A stretch of DNA of 64,000 nt from Leishmania infantum JPCM5 (lineage: Eukaryota > Euglenozoa > Kinetoplastea > Trypanosomatida > Trypanosomatidae): NCBI RefSeq assembly GCF_000002875.2, contig NC_009401.2:137843-201842 (forward strand), written 5' to 3'. This document shows, one piece after another, positions 1-9,822 of this stretch. Every line of letters starts with the position of its first letter. Position 1 is the first letter of the stretch. Below the pieces are notes generated by a model that was not told where the DNA came from, ran no database searches, and saw only the letters and a program-made list of their open reading frames with translations. The position numbers and the translations under genes are program-made.

Positions 1-753
1 GGCCCCGGACAATCTAACTTTTTGTATGCGCGTGCGGGGTGTGTGTGTGAAAAGTTGTTGTAACGGAGAGAAGGGGGGGGGGGGCAGAAGATTTCGTGGA
101 CGAAGTTACGGAAGTTGCATCGGCGCCTTAAATAGCGAATAAAAAAGAAAGAGCCGCGGTGGTGGAAAGATGATGTAAGAAGCAGCATCATGGCGTCGCC
201 AGCATTCATGCATGGGCACGTATGTGTGGGTGTGTGTGTGTGTGACCGCCAACACCAACACAAGATGGAAGATGCGGCACTACTAAGAAGGATATCCACT
301 ACCGTAGACGCACAGATGGTGACTGGATAGTACCCAACGCCTCCCCACCACCACCACCACCAGCACGACCATCAGGGATGATGCTCAGGTGCTCAACACC
401 GCGACACGCACACACACGCACATGCACGTCGTCGCATAGCAAAGCCAACGGTGAGCAGGTGGATCGCTCACATCCAATTTCGTTGTTCTCGATTTCTCGC
501 TTTCTCTTGACGCCTTGTGCTGTAGCAGTTGCTTGAGTGCATCCTGCCAGTCTGGCGCAGCTCTCTTCAAAAAGTGGCAGCAGCGGCAAAGAAGAGCAGA
601 GAGATCGATGCAAACTAGGGGTGAAGCAGCGTTGCACAGAGAACAAAACAAGCAGAGGCGAAAACGTCGATCCGGGCACAGGCACTCTCCCGCTCGTGTG
701 ATGGAAGTACCTGGGGGAGGGAGGGGGCGGGCGGCAGTGCGGAAAGGACGTCC
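1..753. other. Intergenic / 3' UTR region at left edge
   Basis: No gene is recognised here. The stretch follows the stop codon of the hypothetical gene ending at 754, so it probably holds that gene's 3' UTR and the spacer to the next gene beyond the edge. It contains a run of 12 G at about 73-84 and a (GT)n tract at about 230-244. The open frames on both strands are low in complexity and show no domain. Confidence 0.7.
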
Positions 754-1653
754 TCAAAAATACTCAGGATAGCACCGCTCCAGCTCCCGTGCCAGGGACG
801 CGACTGAGCGACGCCGCCGGCGCTGACGACGTTCGTGAGGAGGGCAAGAATTTTGGCACACACTGCCGTCGACACCACGCTCGTCTCGAGGTGCTGGTGG
901 TGGCAGGTCCGTCGGGTGGTGTGCAGTGAGTGCAGTACCAACAGACACCGAATCCATTTTCAGTGTAGGCCACTTCTGCGGAGCACAAATTGATGGCGCC
1001 TCCTCATCCTCCAACGGCGTCGGTGATGACGGGCCGTTGTCGCGCGTAGCCCGTGACGGCGTAGTCGTGACGAAGTGCTGAGAAGTCTGGCGCGGCAGAA
1101 AAGAAAAGCGCGGCTGCGCGTGAGTTGTGTGCCCCCTCCCAGGGTCTACAGAAGCAGCGGTGGAGAGGGTCTGCGCATAGGATGCCGCGGAAGCGGTATG
1201 AGCGCTGGTGCCACAGCAGGTTATGAGGTCACCGCCAGCGCCAGCCTCTGAGCTGTTGTCCGCGGCGTCCACGGCCTCCTCGTACGGAATACAGTGAAGC
1301 TCCATGACCTCCTCCACCAGTATGTCGAACCCGCACAGGTTCAGCTCTGTGCCCACCACCCAGTCCGCCCCGCGGTGTGCGAGCTGCATGCACATGAAGA
1401 TCTTGTTCGGCGCCTGCCCCACCGCTTTGCACCGCAGCACGCACTCCCGGTTGTCCTTGTCGTACAAGTAGGAGACGTCGTGGGCGACGGAAAGCGCACC
1501 CTCCCGCTTCGCCCGCTGCTGGCGAGAGCCGCTGCTCCGGCGGAAGACCACGTTAAACCGAGAGGCACCGGCTTTGGTGAGTGGAGTAGCATGGCAGCTG
1601 CCCTTATCACCGGCGCCCATGGCTGCTGTCTGCGGTGGCTGCCACCTTGGCAT
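754..1653 (-). CDS. Hypothetical trypanosomatid protein, 299 aa
   Basis: I do not recognise this protein. A compact region that looks ordered (containing DVSYLYDKDNRECVLRC and NKIFMCMQLAHRGADWVVG, roughly residues 45-125) is followed by a Ser/Thr/Pro-rich tail ending in a basic cluster, RRQRRRRR, close to the C terminus. The open frame runs further upstream, but its first codon there is GTG. The upstream ATGs at 1815 and 1737 lie in or against a long sense-strand pyrimidine tract (about 1740-1815) that looks like the trans-splicing signal, so I take the ATG at 1653. The ATG at 1620 (MGAGDK) is an alternative. The stop is TGA. It follows the large gene ending at 2245. The reading frame is well supported by its extent and codon use, but the function is unknown and the exact start is uncertain. 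Confidence 0.6.
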   Translation of the reverse strand: MPRWQPPQTAAMGAGDKGSCHATPLTKAGASRFNVVFRRSSGSRQQRAKREGALSVAHDVSYLYDKDNRECVLRCKAVGQAPNKIFMCMQLAHRGADWVVGTELNLCGFDILVEEVMELHCIPYEEAVDAADNSSEAGAGGDLITCCGTSAHTASAASYAQTLSTAASVDPGRGHTTHAQPRFSFLPRQTSQHFVTTTPSRATRDNGPSSPTPLEDEEAPSICAPQKWPTLKMDSVSVGTALTAHHPTDLPPPAPRDERGVDGSVCQNSCPPHERRQRRRRRSVASLARELERCYPEYF

Positions 1654-2244
1654 CGGTGTGTCTGTCACTGTCTGAGCGTATGCGAAAAGTGCCTGCGGTC
1701 GTGCATCAAGAGGAGGCCCCCTCCGGCCGCCCATCATCGAATTCACAAGAGCGGAGAAAAGATAAGCGAGAGGAAGATGGCGAGGGAGGCAGGCAGGCCA
1801 GAGGGAGGGAGACATGCTCAGGGACTGCCCGCTATGAAGAGATGGAAGTCGGACACGAGAGAAACCATTGTCCCCCCTCCTCCTCCTACCTCTGTAGGCA
1901 GTTGCCACGACGAAGCACAGTGCAAGATTTGCGTCGTCTTCAGAGCGGCTCCCGTTAGCGAGTGCAGCCTCGCCGACTTAGAGCCGCGCGAGGTGTACCC
2001 GTTCAGAGCCTTGCAGTACCGAGCGGCAGGTATAGGTGTGCTCTGTGATGTGCGGATGTGCTTGTTTTCGGTCTCCATTCTTGATGCCTCGTCCTCCAGT
2101 GCAGGCCGGTGCAACTCACAACGGCGCGCGAACGAAGCGCGCTTGGTGAAAGGCAAGGGTAAGACGCAGTGCTCCTCACTCACGCTGAAGCACCAACGGC
2201 AAGTTCACGCGACACCGATCGTAGTGCAACGCCTCTGCTCTCTC
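1654..2244. promoter_or_regulatory. Intergenic with predicted trans-splicing tract
   Basis: This spacer holds the 3' UTR of the large upstream gene and the 5' signals of the hypothetical gene. On the sense (minus) strand a strongly pyrimidine-rich tract spans about 1740-1815 and is followed downstream by several AG dinucleotides. That is the usual arrangement for spliced-leader addition. No gene is seen here. Confidence 0.5.
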
Positions 2245-5200
2245 TCATTGCCGCCACCGCTTCTCCACGGATCGTGGGGACGGCTCCGTTGCCACCACAT
2301 CGCGGAGTGCATCGCAAACGTGTCGATATAGCTGCCAGGCGGCCTCGTTGCTCGTGACGCCGACAGCGCGCGCCGCCACCCAAGGACGATCAAGATGTTC
2401 CCTTGTACCTGCACATGACTTGAGTTCACCGTCTTGATCTAGCAGTTGTAGAACGTTGCCATCCAGAGGTAAGCCAGCATGCGAAGAAGATGGCGAGCCT
2501 GAACGCCGGCGCTCCGCTTGAATCTCTACTAAAGCCTCCGCCACCCACACCATCTGATTCGCCAAAGACGGATACGCGACCACACTGGAGTTTATGCGGC
2601 GAATGCGCACCTGTGCGCGGCGCCCCACCCACCGCATCAGCAACGCCTCCACCCGTTCCGCAGGCGTCGATCGATAGCTGTCTTGAATGCGCGCCAAGTC
2701 ACAGGCGCGGGCACACAAGAGTCCTCGCAGCTCCTCACGCACCGCGAGCGGCAGCCCACACTCTTGTGTTATGTCACTGAGCCACCGGGTGATCTCCTGC
2801 AGAAGGCGGGAAGGATTCTCACGGGGTAGTGGTGCCGCTGCAGCGACCGCGCCGACACGCGTGCCGTTCGCCGCAGTGTCAAGCGGCAGCCAGCGACGAG
2901 TAAAGAGAGAAGCAGCCGTGCATTCAAACAGGATGTCGTCCGCACCGTCACCGACATTGGCGTCGATGGCACCGCAACCTGTAGCAACAGAGAATGCTCC
3001 AAAGGAGGTGATCCTGCGAGATGCCCGAGATTGCTGGTCGGTGAAACCGAGGGAAACGTTACCAGCCGCGGTAGCTGCTCCAATAAGCCCGTCGCGCATG
3101 CGCACCTGCACCTTTGACAGCACCACCCGACGGCTGAGCCTCCTCCCGCTTCCCGCCCCACGCGACAGCGAGCCCAACTCGTCGACGCTGATATCCTCTG
3201 CGGCGACGGGATGAACCACCACATCACTGTCGAGGTAAGCGCTCAGCGCCCCCGCGTAGGCGTGCCATATGCTCTTCCCATAGTGCGTCGTGTCACGCCA
3301 CGCCGCGTAGGGGCAGGAGTCCGGGCTGCGGGCCGCACCGCTAACAGAGCCGGGAGACGAGGGCGGCATAGCCGCCCATCCCGTTCGACTCGCTGTTGTC
3401 CCCATGGTGGCACTTGTCATGTGCGCTGCAGCCTCCTGCGCAGCGCCACGCACCGCACGGAGAACGACAGCGACGGCGGCTGTGTAGGCCTCCCCTGAAG
3501 AGGCAGCAGTGGCTCTGCAGCCGGGGACGACGCACAGCTTGGAGCCGTCTGTCCTTACGGCTGTCACCCCGCACTGCGACTGGCGCACTGCCTGAACTGA
3601 CGCAGAAGCGGCCACCTCTGTCGCTGCATTTCTTACGGAGGAAGGGAAGAGCACCGAGCAGTCAAAGTTCAGCTTGTAAACGACAGGAGCAACTCCACCC
3701 CAGACGCTGTTCCGATCCAGCCCGCTGCTGCGCACAAGCTGGTTCAGCTGCGCTGGCCGCTGCAGCAACTCCGACACGTCGCGGTACGCCTCCAGCTGTG
3801 CCAACACCGCAGGAAACTGGAGGCGCACTGCCTGCCAAGCAGCTGATCGCCATGCCTCCCGCTTCGTCCGGCCCACGCCATGTCCTAGAATAAACGGAAT
3901 CGCCACCGGAGAAGGGCACGTCGGCGAGACAGCAGCCGCTGATTGAGACGCCCCATTCCCCAGCAGGCTCTCAAGGTAAAGCGTGCATGCCACGGCAGGT
4001 GGTTTGGCGAGGCGACTACCATGCTGCTGCCGTGTTGCGTCCCCGTTGGCCGCCGTATCGACGTGAATGGGCTTTGAGGTGTAGAAGATCGTCGACGGCT
4101 GCGCTGCCTCTCCTCTCTCTCTCTCCACCTCTGCGCAGCCCTCGCCCCGGTCAGCACCAGATGCGGCACTCTTTACACGGCCACGCGGGGACGGAATGTT
4201 GTAGCTGCACCTGTACTTCCCCGCAGCACCTTGCAGCAGCTCACCGAGCAGCTTTGGGGCCGCGTAGAAGCGCGCCTCGTATGGAAGGTAGCCGCCACCT
4301 GTACCGGCAAACATTGGTGCCGCTGCTGCGCACCACGCAAGAACGTCGCTCATGGGTGGGAGGATCGACACTAGCGGTGCGTAGCGGGCTTCTGAATAGA
4401 TGTACTCGAGTGCCCGGCGACACAGCAACGCCAGAGCAGGAAAGATGCCTGAGACCGCCTGTGCAGTCGTTAAGGTGACGGTGCCCAAGCGGCAAAGTGA
4501 GAGGGACTCAGTCACGCGTTTCTCGCACAACCACTCAGCCGCGGCCACCTCGCTCGCGCCTCGCATCGCGTCTACGCGGCACCGCAAGATAAGGACTTCC
4601 ACACTCGCCGCCGCTGCCGGCTTCCCGTCGGTCGTGGCAGCAGCGCCGAGCGAAGTTCCCATGCACAGTTGCGCCTCCATCACACCTGCACGAGGTGGGG
4701 CTGCCTCTTTGCCTAGAGGTCGGCAGTTCCACGCGACATCGTGGCCGCCAGTCCACCACCCTCGATCTTCTTCACTGCCCGCCTGTCCTGCAAACGGCTC
4801 AGCAGTTGGACTAGAGTCTTCCAAGAGGCGCGCAGACAGAAGCTGGCGGGCACGTACACCCCCTTCACCGTTGATGCCGCTGCTCTCCGAGGCAGCACCC
4901 GCACGCGTTGCGGTGACTTTCGCAACAACCTGCAGCACTGTCCATAACGCGCCTGCCTCTGACGCGCAAGCCCCGATGCACGCGCGCACAGCTGCGGCCA
5001 CCAGCATCCGGTTGTGCGTCTGATGTCCTGCGCATTGGCTAGACCTCGCTAAGTGGTCAGCCCCTGTGCCGTCGGCGGCATCGATGCTCCGCTGCAAGGA
5101 GCGCTCCAGCAGCTGACGGGAGCGCTGCCACCGGCGCTGCCGTGGCACCGACCGAAATGGCCGCTGCGCCACCGTAGAGGGTGGCGCGTACAAGTCTTGG

Positions 5201-7452
5201 CTAGGAATATTCTGCTCCACCGAGAGAAAATTCATGCGTGCCACAGCGTCCTCTGCGTTGGTGGCGTGCGTTTCCGCAAACAGCACGCGTTGCCCCAGTA
5301 CGTCGTAGAAGAGCATCGCACGCGTCATTGAAGGGCCAAGCTCGTGGTGCGTCGACCCGTTGAGGAGCGAGGTCGCCTCGGACCTCGGCTGCTGCGCATA
5401 GCTTGGTGGAGTGGAGCCGATGGTGAAGCAGCGCACCTGCGGCGACGCCTCAAACCACGAAAAAAGGAGGAAGTCCAGCCCGCCTCGCGCAAAGGAATTC
5501 TTTACAGGGACCATTGGATAGCACTCTGCAGCCGCAGTGGCGACACGGCTAACAATCTGGTCGTACAAGGAGCAGACAGCAGCAACCAAGAGGAGAAGGG
5601 GACCGCGAGGGTAACCGGTATCTGCGCACGAGAGCCATGCACGGGATGATGCCTCGGAACCAGACTGAATCGCATTTCGGTGGTGCAGCGCAGGGTCACT
5701 CACGGCGCATGCTACGAAGCAGTCGCGAGGGGTCTCCCACCATACATGCACCCTTGTCAAAACGTCCACATCTCCGTACAGGCCCTGAGCAAGCTCCTGC
5801 ATACGGCGCGCCGGATCATGCAACGCTGTTTGCTCGAACGTGATTTTTGGATAGCTTCGCAAGGGAAGATGAAGAGCTGCACGCATAGAAGCGATCATCG
5901 CGACCACGTCGGGGCAGTGCCACTGATTTTGTGCTGGTGAACCAGTGGTATCTTGCGCAGTATTCGATTCTACGCCCCATGGCTCACCATGTGAGAAGAG
6001 CCCCCGCTGCAGCGCCGTAGAGTTACAAAAGGTGGAAAAGAACGGTGCGCGGGGCCACTCAAACGCCGACACGACTGGTGATTTGCAGCACACTGAGACA
6101 GCTGACACACCTTCAAGGGCAGCGTTGGAGTCCAACATCAAGGCACTGCACGTGGGCGTCGCACTGCGGTACAGCGATGCTTTGGCGGCCGCCAAAAGCA
6201 GCAGAGCAGCACCAGTCATGCATTGGCGCGGCCATCGCAGCTCCTTGAGTGTCGGTCTGCTTCTGCAAGCGTCTTCATCGACAAAAGGGCGCCGGATCGT
6301 GACCGCTGAAATCGGAAAGGGCAAACAGATTTCGTCGGACACCACCAGACCAGCGGCTTCTCCTGAAGGAGCTGAGCTCGCAGCCGCGAAGCCGCTCTCT
6401 TTAACACTCCCTAGTGGTGCACAACTGGGCCTAATATGGCTTTCCTTGGGCGCGCGCTCCACAGACGTCGTAGTGACGCTAATGCTGTCAGAACCTGCAA
6501 CGCACCGAAAACGCAAGGCCACGTCTTCAGTAACAGCAGTGCATGACGGATTCTGGGAGACGCTTCCGCACCGCAAAGCCGAATTTAGAACGCAAACGTC
6601 CATTTCACTCGTGCAGCAGCCCCCGCGTGCCAGCTCATTCAACAGCAACGCACCTTCTCGACCGGCTTCACGCCACTCATCCACCGCATGATCTTGCAAG
6701 ACATCGAGAGACTTGAAAAGAGCCAGCTTTATTGCGTCACGTGCGCTCGGTGCCCAGTCGCCTGTTACACCAACATCATAATGACGCGCGTGCTGCCGGC
6801 TCTCAAGAGTTTGAGCTTGGGGGCCAACAGCACTACCCCTCGTCAGCGGCACATTACCGTCAGCAATTTTATCGCTCTGATTTCTTGAGACAACTTCAGC
6901 ATCATCGATGGACGCCAGCTCCGCGGCCACTGTGGCACGGAACTGCGGTCGAGTTTCCAATGCAAATGGCGCGCGCAAAGTAGCGGGACCAGCTCGCGCA
7001 GGCTGCGCACGCACCACTCGCACGAGTGCGTAGGCGTTCAGGTTTGTCAAAAGTGCTGCAAACGAGACGAATAGATCGGAATCGAGCACCCGCATGATCC
7101 TTGCCCACTCCGTAGATGAGGGAGCAACAGCCAGCGCATCGATAATCGCGCCAAGCTCCGCCTCTTCCCTTGATGCAGCGCTCGCCTCGGCCACCGTCAA
7201 ACGGCATCGGTGATGGAGCGGAATGCAAACGGACGTCTGGTACAGAGGGTTGTGTTCTTCACCTTTGCCGGTGAAAAGGTACTTCCGATTCGGTGGCGTG
7301 CGGCTGACATAAAGGCCGGAGCAAGGAGCAGCAACACGCCGCGATGAGCTCTGTGCTTCAATATTACTCAGCAGTCGAGCATACAAGTGGCGATTCTCGG
7401 CAGCTATGCGCTTGAGTTCACGGTTCGCGTTGATCTTCGACGCCAAGGGCAT
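2245..7452 (-). CDS. Large conserved-type protein, 1735 aa, with dsRBD-like segments and a possible CFAP97-like N terminus
   Basis: I do not recognise this as a named protein. The start at 7452 (MPLASKINANRELKR) follows a good splice tract (7487-7510); the frame extends upstream only to a GTG. The first 30 residues have the pattern N-x2-LKRIAAENRHLYARL, which resembles the start of CFAP97/hemingway-type domains. This is only a pattern match. Around residues 1080-1200 there is an Ala-Pro-Lys-Leu-Leu start and an ending ILGHGVGRTKREAWRSAAW that together look like a double-stranded RNA-binding fold with a long insertion. The last 110 residues (for example GVTSNEAAWQLYRHVCDAL) repeat the same kind of ending. 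Other segments of similar style lie between, so the protein may be a chain of divergent RNA-binding-like domains. No catalytic motif is seen. The gene is certain; the domain reading is inference. Confidence 0.85.
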   Translation of the reverse strand: MPLASKINANRELKRIAAENRHLYARLLSNIEAQSSSRRVAAPCSGLYVSRTPPNRKYLFTGKGEEHNPLYQTSVCIPLHHRCRLTVAEASAASREEAELGAIIDALAVAPSSTEWARIMRVLDSDLFVSFAALLTNLNAYALVRVVRAQPARAGPATLRAPFALETRPQFRATVAAELASIDDAEVVSRNQSDKIADGNVPLTRGSAVGPQAQTLESRQHARHYDVGVTGDWAPSARDAIKLALFKSLDVLQDHAVDEWREAGREGALLLNELARGGCCTSEMDVCVLNSALRCGSVSQNPSCTAVTEDVALRFRCVAGSDSISVTTTSVERAPKESHIRPSCAPLGSVKESGFAAASSAPSGEAAGLVVSDEICLPFPISAVTIRRPFVDEDACRSRPTLKELRWPRQCMTGAALLLLAAAKASLYRSATPTCSALMLDSNAALEGVSAVSVCCKSPVVSAFEWPRAPFFSTFCNSTALQRGLFSHGEPWGVESNTAQDTTGSPAQNQWHCPDVVAMIASMRAALHLPLRSYPKITFEQTALHDPARRMQELAQGLYGDVDVLTRVHVWWETPRDCFVACAVSDPALHHRNAIQSGSEASSRAWLSCADTGYPRGPLLLLVAAVCSLYDQIVSRVATAAAECYPMVPVKNSFARGGLDFLLFSWFEASPQVRCFTIGSTPPSYAQQPRSEATSLLNGSTHHELGPSMTRAMLFYDVLGQRVLFAETHATNAEDAVARMNFLSVEQNIPSQDLYAPPSTVAQRPFRSVPRQRRWQRSRQLLERSLQRSIDAADGTGADHLARSSQCAGHQTHNRMLVAAAVRACIGACASEAGALWTVLQVVAKVTATRAGAASESSGINGEGGVRARQLLSARLLEDSSPTAEPFAGQAGSEEDRGWWTGGHDVAWNCRPLGKEAAPPRAGVMEAQLCMGTSLGAAATTDGKPAAAASVEVLILRCRVDAMRGASEVAAAEWLCEKRVTESLSLCRLGTVTLTTAQAVSGIFPALALLCRRALEYIYSEARYAPLVSILPPMSDVLAWCAAAAPMFAGTGGGYLPYEARFYAAPKLLGELLQGAAGKYRCSYNIPSPRGRVKSAASGADRGEGCAEVERERGEAAQPSTIFYTSKPIHVDTAANGDATRQQHGSRLAKPPAVACTLYLESLLGNGASQSAAAVSPTCPSPVAIPFILGHGVGRTKREAWRSAAWQAVRLQFPAVLAQLEAYRDVSELLQRPAQLNQLVRSSGLDRNSVWGGVAPVVYKLNFDCSVLFPSSVRNAATEVAASASVQAVRQSQCGVTAVRTDGSKLCVVPGCRATAASSGEAYTAAVAVVLRAVRGAAQEAAAHMTSATMGTTASRTGWAAMPPSSPGSVSGAARSPDSCPYAAWRDTTHYGKSIWHAYAGALSAYLDSDVVVHPVAAEDISVDELGSLSRGAGSGRRLSRRVVLSKVQVRMRDGLIGAATAAGNVSLGFTDQQSRASRRITSFGAFSVATGCGAIDANVGDGADDILFECTAASLFTRRWLPLDTAANGTRVGAVAAAAPLPRENPSRLLQEITRWLSDITQECGLPLAVREELRGLLCARACDLARIQDSYRSTPAERVEALLMRWVGRRAQVRIRRINSSVVAYPSLANQMVWVAEALVEIQAERRRSGSPSSSHAGLPLDGNVLQLLDQDGELKSCAGTREHLDRPWVAARAVGVTSNEAAWQLYRHVCDALRDVVATEPSPRSVEKRWRQ

Positions 7453-7486
7453 CGATCCATTGTCGCAAAACGAATGCGACCAAGAT

Positions 7487-7510
7487 CTCCAGAAAAAATA
7501 AAAGCAAAAC
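7487..7510 (-). promoter_or_regulatory. Predicted spliced-leader acceptor for the 1735-aa gene
   Basis: On the minus strand a T-rich tract (7491-7510) is followed directly by GGAG, with the AG at 7487-7488. This is 35 nt upstream of the ATG at 7452, which makes that ATG the first in the predicted mRNA. It also excludes the longer GTG-initiated frame. Confidence 0.6.
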
Positions 7511-8285
7511 GCTGCTGGCCACCACCAGCGCAAAAAAACACAGACGGAGGTGTTCGTCTCGTGATTTGATGGCCTTAGCAGAAGGTTGAGAAGTGCGCCG
7601 GAGTGGCAAAACGAGTACGCGGAAGGGCGAGGAATACTGGACGATTTACCTGTGCAGTAGATTGATTTCACGTCACGAACGATAGGAACGCACAGCCACG
7701 ACCTCCCAGCAGAGGAGAAAGCATTCCATCAAAAGGGTTTGAGTTAGTAAAGGAGTTGCAGAGCACAAAGCTCTGCAAGCCCTATCACTTTGGTTACGCG
7801 TTTTCCGCGGCCGGCAGCGACGCATCGAGGTGAGGGTGGCAAGGGAAAGCAGAGAAGGCAGCATGTGTTCAAGGCATCGCATTCTCCATGTGCATCATCC
7901 ACGAGTAATCAGTACCATTCTTTTCTCTTTGAGAAGTGGCCCAGCTGGTGAATGGATCTTTAAGCGAAAGGTTCAACAAAAAGTATGCATGACCCTTTCG
8001 TCAGCCGGTGCCAGTTCCTCTGCACAAAAATCAGCCGCTTACGTGGTGGTTGGCAGGGCCGCTTTCCATTCCTCATTACAGAGAACTTGGCGCTCGTTTC
8101 TTTCTGTTTCAGCCTCACCAGCAACAACAAGCAAGTATAAAGAAATAAGCATCGTTCACTCATTCACTTGTTGGGAAAAAAGGGTTTCCTTGGTTAATCA
8201 GTGCGAGAAGAAACGGCGAGAAAAAAAAAGAAGCATATTCTAGAATAAAGGAAAGCAAGCATCATAAAGCAGACTGGGCGTAAGA
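7511..8285. other. Intergenic / 3' UTR
   Basis: No gene is seen here. The stretch is the probable 3' UTR of the small membrane protein gene ending at 8286, plus spacer. It is less GC-rich than the coding DNA, with several A-rich and T-rich stretches and no strong repeat. Confidence 0.6.
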
Positions 8286-8696
8286 CTAGGCGGAGCACTT
8301 CTTGCAGTCGATCTTCGCAATGCCAAAATCGAGAGTGATGAGGTCAGCGGTAGGTTTATAGATGACACTCAAATTCAAGCCGCTTGCCGCGATGACTGAG
8401 CCAATGCAGTCAGAAGGGTCTTTGGCAGAAACCGCCGTCAACATGTGCGATTTGGGATCGTACGTGAACACCTCATTCTTGCACTTAAGGTTCATGCCCA
8501 GTCCCCTCAAGGCCAAATCGAACAAATGTGTTGCGTACGTTACAGTCAAATTGCCCACCACAAGGCCACTCGCGTAGTTGCCGCAGTAGAGGCCGTTTGG
8601 CACCCTCTCCCTGACTGTCATCGTAATCGCCAGTGCTGCCGCAAAAGCAGCAACAAGCGCTACGGCGCAGAGGATGCACTTGATGGTACGAGGCAT
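8286..8696 (-). CDS. Small secreted or single-pass membrane protein, 136 aa
   Basis: The protein starts MPRTIKCILCAVALVAAFAA: a short basic head followed by a hydrophobic segment (about residues 6-28) that can be a signal anchor or signal peptide. The remaining ~105 residues look like a small extracytoplasmic domain with five cysteines after the hydrophobic segment, in the contexts NGLYCGNY, LKCKNEV, DCIGSV and DCKKC. It also has two NxS/T sites (GNLTVTY and GLNLSVIY). This arrangement resembles small conserved trypanosomatid surface-type proteins of unknown function; I give no name. The start is set by a splice tract at 8737-8775 and by the hydrophobic N terminus; an upstream in-frame ATG at 8936 lies beyond that tract. 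The stop is TAG. Confidence 0.75.
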   Translation of the reverse strand: MPRTIKCILCAVALVAAFAAALAITMTVRERVPNGLYCGNYASGLVVGNLTVTYATHLFDLALRGLGMNLKCKNEVFTYDPKSHMLTAVSAKDPSDCIGSVIAASGLNLSVIYKPTADLITLDFGIAKIDCKKCSA

Positions 8697-8736
8697 GTTT
8701 TTGTCGCGTTTTGGCTCCACACGCTGATATTTCTCT

Positions 8737-8775
8737 CTGTGTATAGCGAACGAGAAACCCTTAAAAGGGAAATTG
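8737..8775 (-). promoter_or_regulatory. Predicted spliced-leader acceptor for the 136-aa gene
   Basis: The sense strand carries TTTCCCTTTT and then TTTCTCGTTCG, followed by CACAG with the AG at 8737-8738. This gives a 5' UTR of about 40 nt and makes the ATG at 8696 the first start codon. Confidence 0.55.
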
Positions 8776-9403
8776 GGCTGTGTTTGAATTTGAGTGGGGC
8801 TTGCTGGAGGGTGTCGTAGGGGAGGGTCTCTAAAAGGGAAAGGCAGAAGATGCGAGCAAAGGACAAGGACGAGAAAGGTGCAGGAAAGGCTAGGAAGAGC
8901 CACTGTTAACTGTGGCGTTGAAGGGGCTCGAAGCATACTACGGATAGTCTGTCCTGCAGAAAGCTGCACGCTTGGCTCCTCTGCTCACATAGTTGTGCCC
9001 CAGAGCAAGTCACAAGCCAGTGAAAAAAGGGCAGACAAGCCGCTATCATCACGCAGCTTGCGGTGCAGATGCACATGGAAAGCCAAGCTGTCACGAAGGA
9101 TTTGTTTTCTTCCCTGAGCACGTGAGCGCACCTGAGACGTCGAAGGTTTAGGGAATAGAAGTGGTACAAAAAGGCAAAAGATGGAAATGTGCTATGAAGA
9201 GTTCAATGCAGTCTAAGCAAGGCCAAGTGCAATGTTCTACTATTTTCACGTTTTTTGATGGCAGCGCCACTGCTTGCCGTTCGCATCAGTCGTAGTCGCG
9301 GGGAACTGCAAGGCGACATGCAAGCCGATCAAGGGCATGGCTTCCCAAATAAACACTGTTTCGCAGCAACAGGAAGCAAGACGCGGAAGTGCAGAAGAGC
9401 GAT
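8776..9403. other. Intergenic / 3' UTR
   Basis: No gene is seen here. The stretch is the probable 3' UTR of the 128-aa gene ending at 9404. It has no clear repeat or RNA structure that I could recognise. Confidence 0.6.
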
Positions 9404-9790
9404 TCAATCTAGTCGGTGTGAAATGCGCCGCAGGAGTAGACAGCAGACTCCAGCGACAGCACAAAAGTTGAAAAAAAGTGAAAGGGAAAGCAGGAGACTG
9501 GGTTCAGGCGGCAGGTGTGACCGCTCTAGTTTTGCCGCAAGTATGCGTTCATCAATAATAATATCCTCGGCTGCCCATAGCATTTTCTTGGTTTCGATCA
9601 GCTCGCCCTCCAGCCTTTTTATCGTTGTGTCAGTTGTGACGCTGTCGTTTGCACACCTCTGTAGCTCTGCACTGCAGGCGCTTTCCTCGCACGGTATTCT
9701 CTCACATCTGCAGAGCTCCGTGTGCCTGGCAGATACCACTTCATAGGCCAGGTTTAGGTCTGTGAAAACGTTGCTTTCCTCCGAGTCCAT
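9404..9790 (-). CDS. Small tail-anchored coiled-coil-like protein, 128 aa
   Basis: I do not recognise this protein. Residues 1-95 are polar and helical in character, with Leu/Ile spacing suggesting a short coiled coil (for example TTIKRLEGELIETKKMLWAAEDIIIDERILAAKLE). Residues about 97-120 form one hydrophobic segment (LLLSLSLFFNFCAVAGVCCLLL), followed by a short basic end, RRISHRLD. This is the layout of a C-terminally anchored membrane protein facing the cytosol, as in SNAREs or organelle tethers, but I see no SNARE core. A strong pyrimidine tract and AG lie just upstream, which supports a real mRNA starting close to this ATG. Five cysteines lie in the N-terminal half. It is short and of unknown function, but likely real. 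Confidence 0.65.
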   Translation of the reverse strand: MDSEESNVFTDLNLAYEVVSARHTELCRCERIPCEESACSAELQRCANDSVTTDTTIKRLEGELIETKKMLWAAEDIIIDERILAAKLERSHLPPEPSLLLSLSLFFNFCAVAGVCCLLLRRISHRLD

Positions 9791-9808
9791 GGCAGCGGGA
9801 GAACTTGG

Positions 9809-9822
9809 CTAGAGGAAAAAAG
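9809..9822 (-). promoter_or_regulatory. Predicted spliced-leader acceptor for the 128-aa gene
   Basis: The sense strand reads CCTTTTTTCCTCTAG with the AG at 9809-9810, only 18 nt before the ATG at 9790. It is one of the clearest acceptor sites in the window. Confidence 0.65.

Noticed and set aside
1294..2331. 345-codon plus-strand frame opposite the hypothetical gene
   Set aside because: It is a shadow of the minus-strand genes and spacer, with low-complexity composition.
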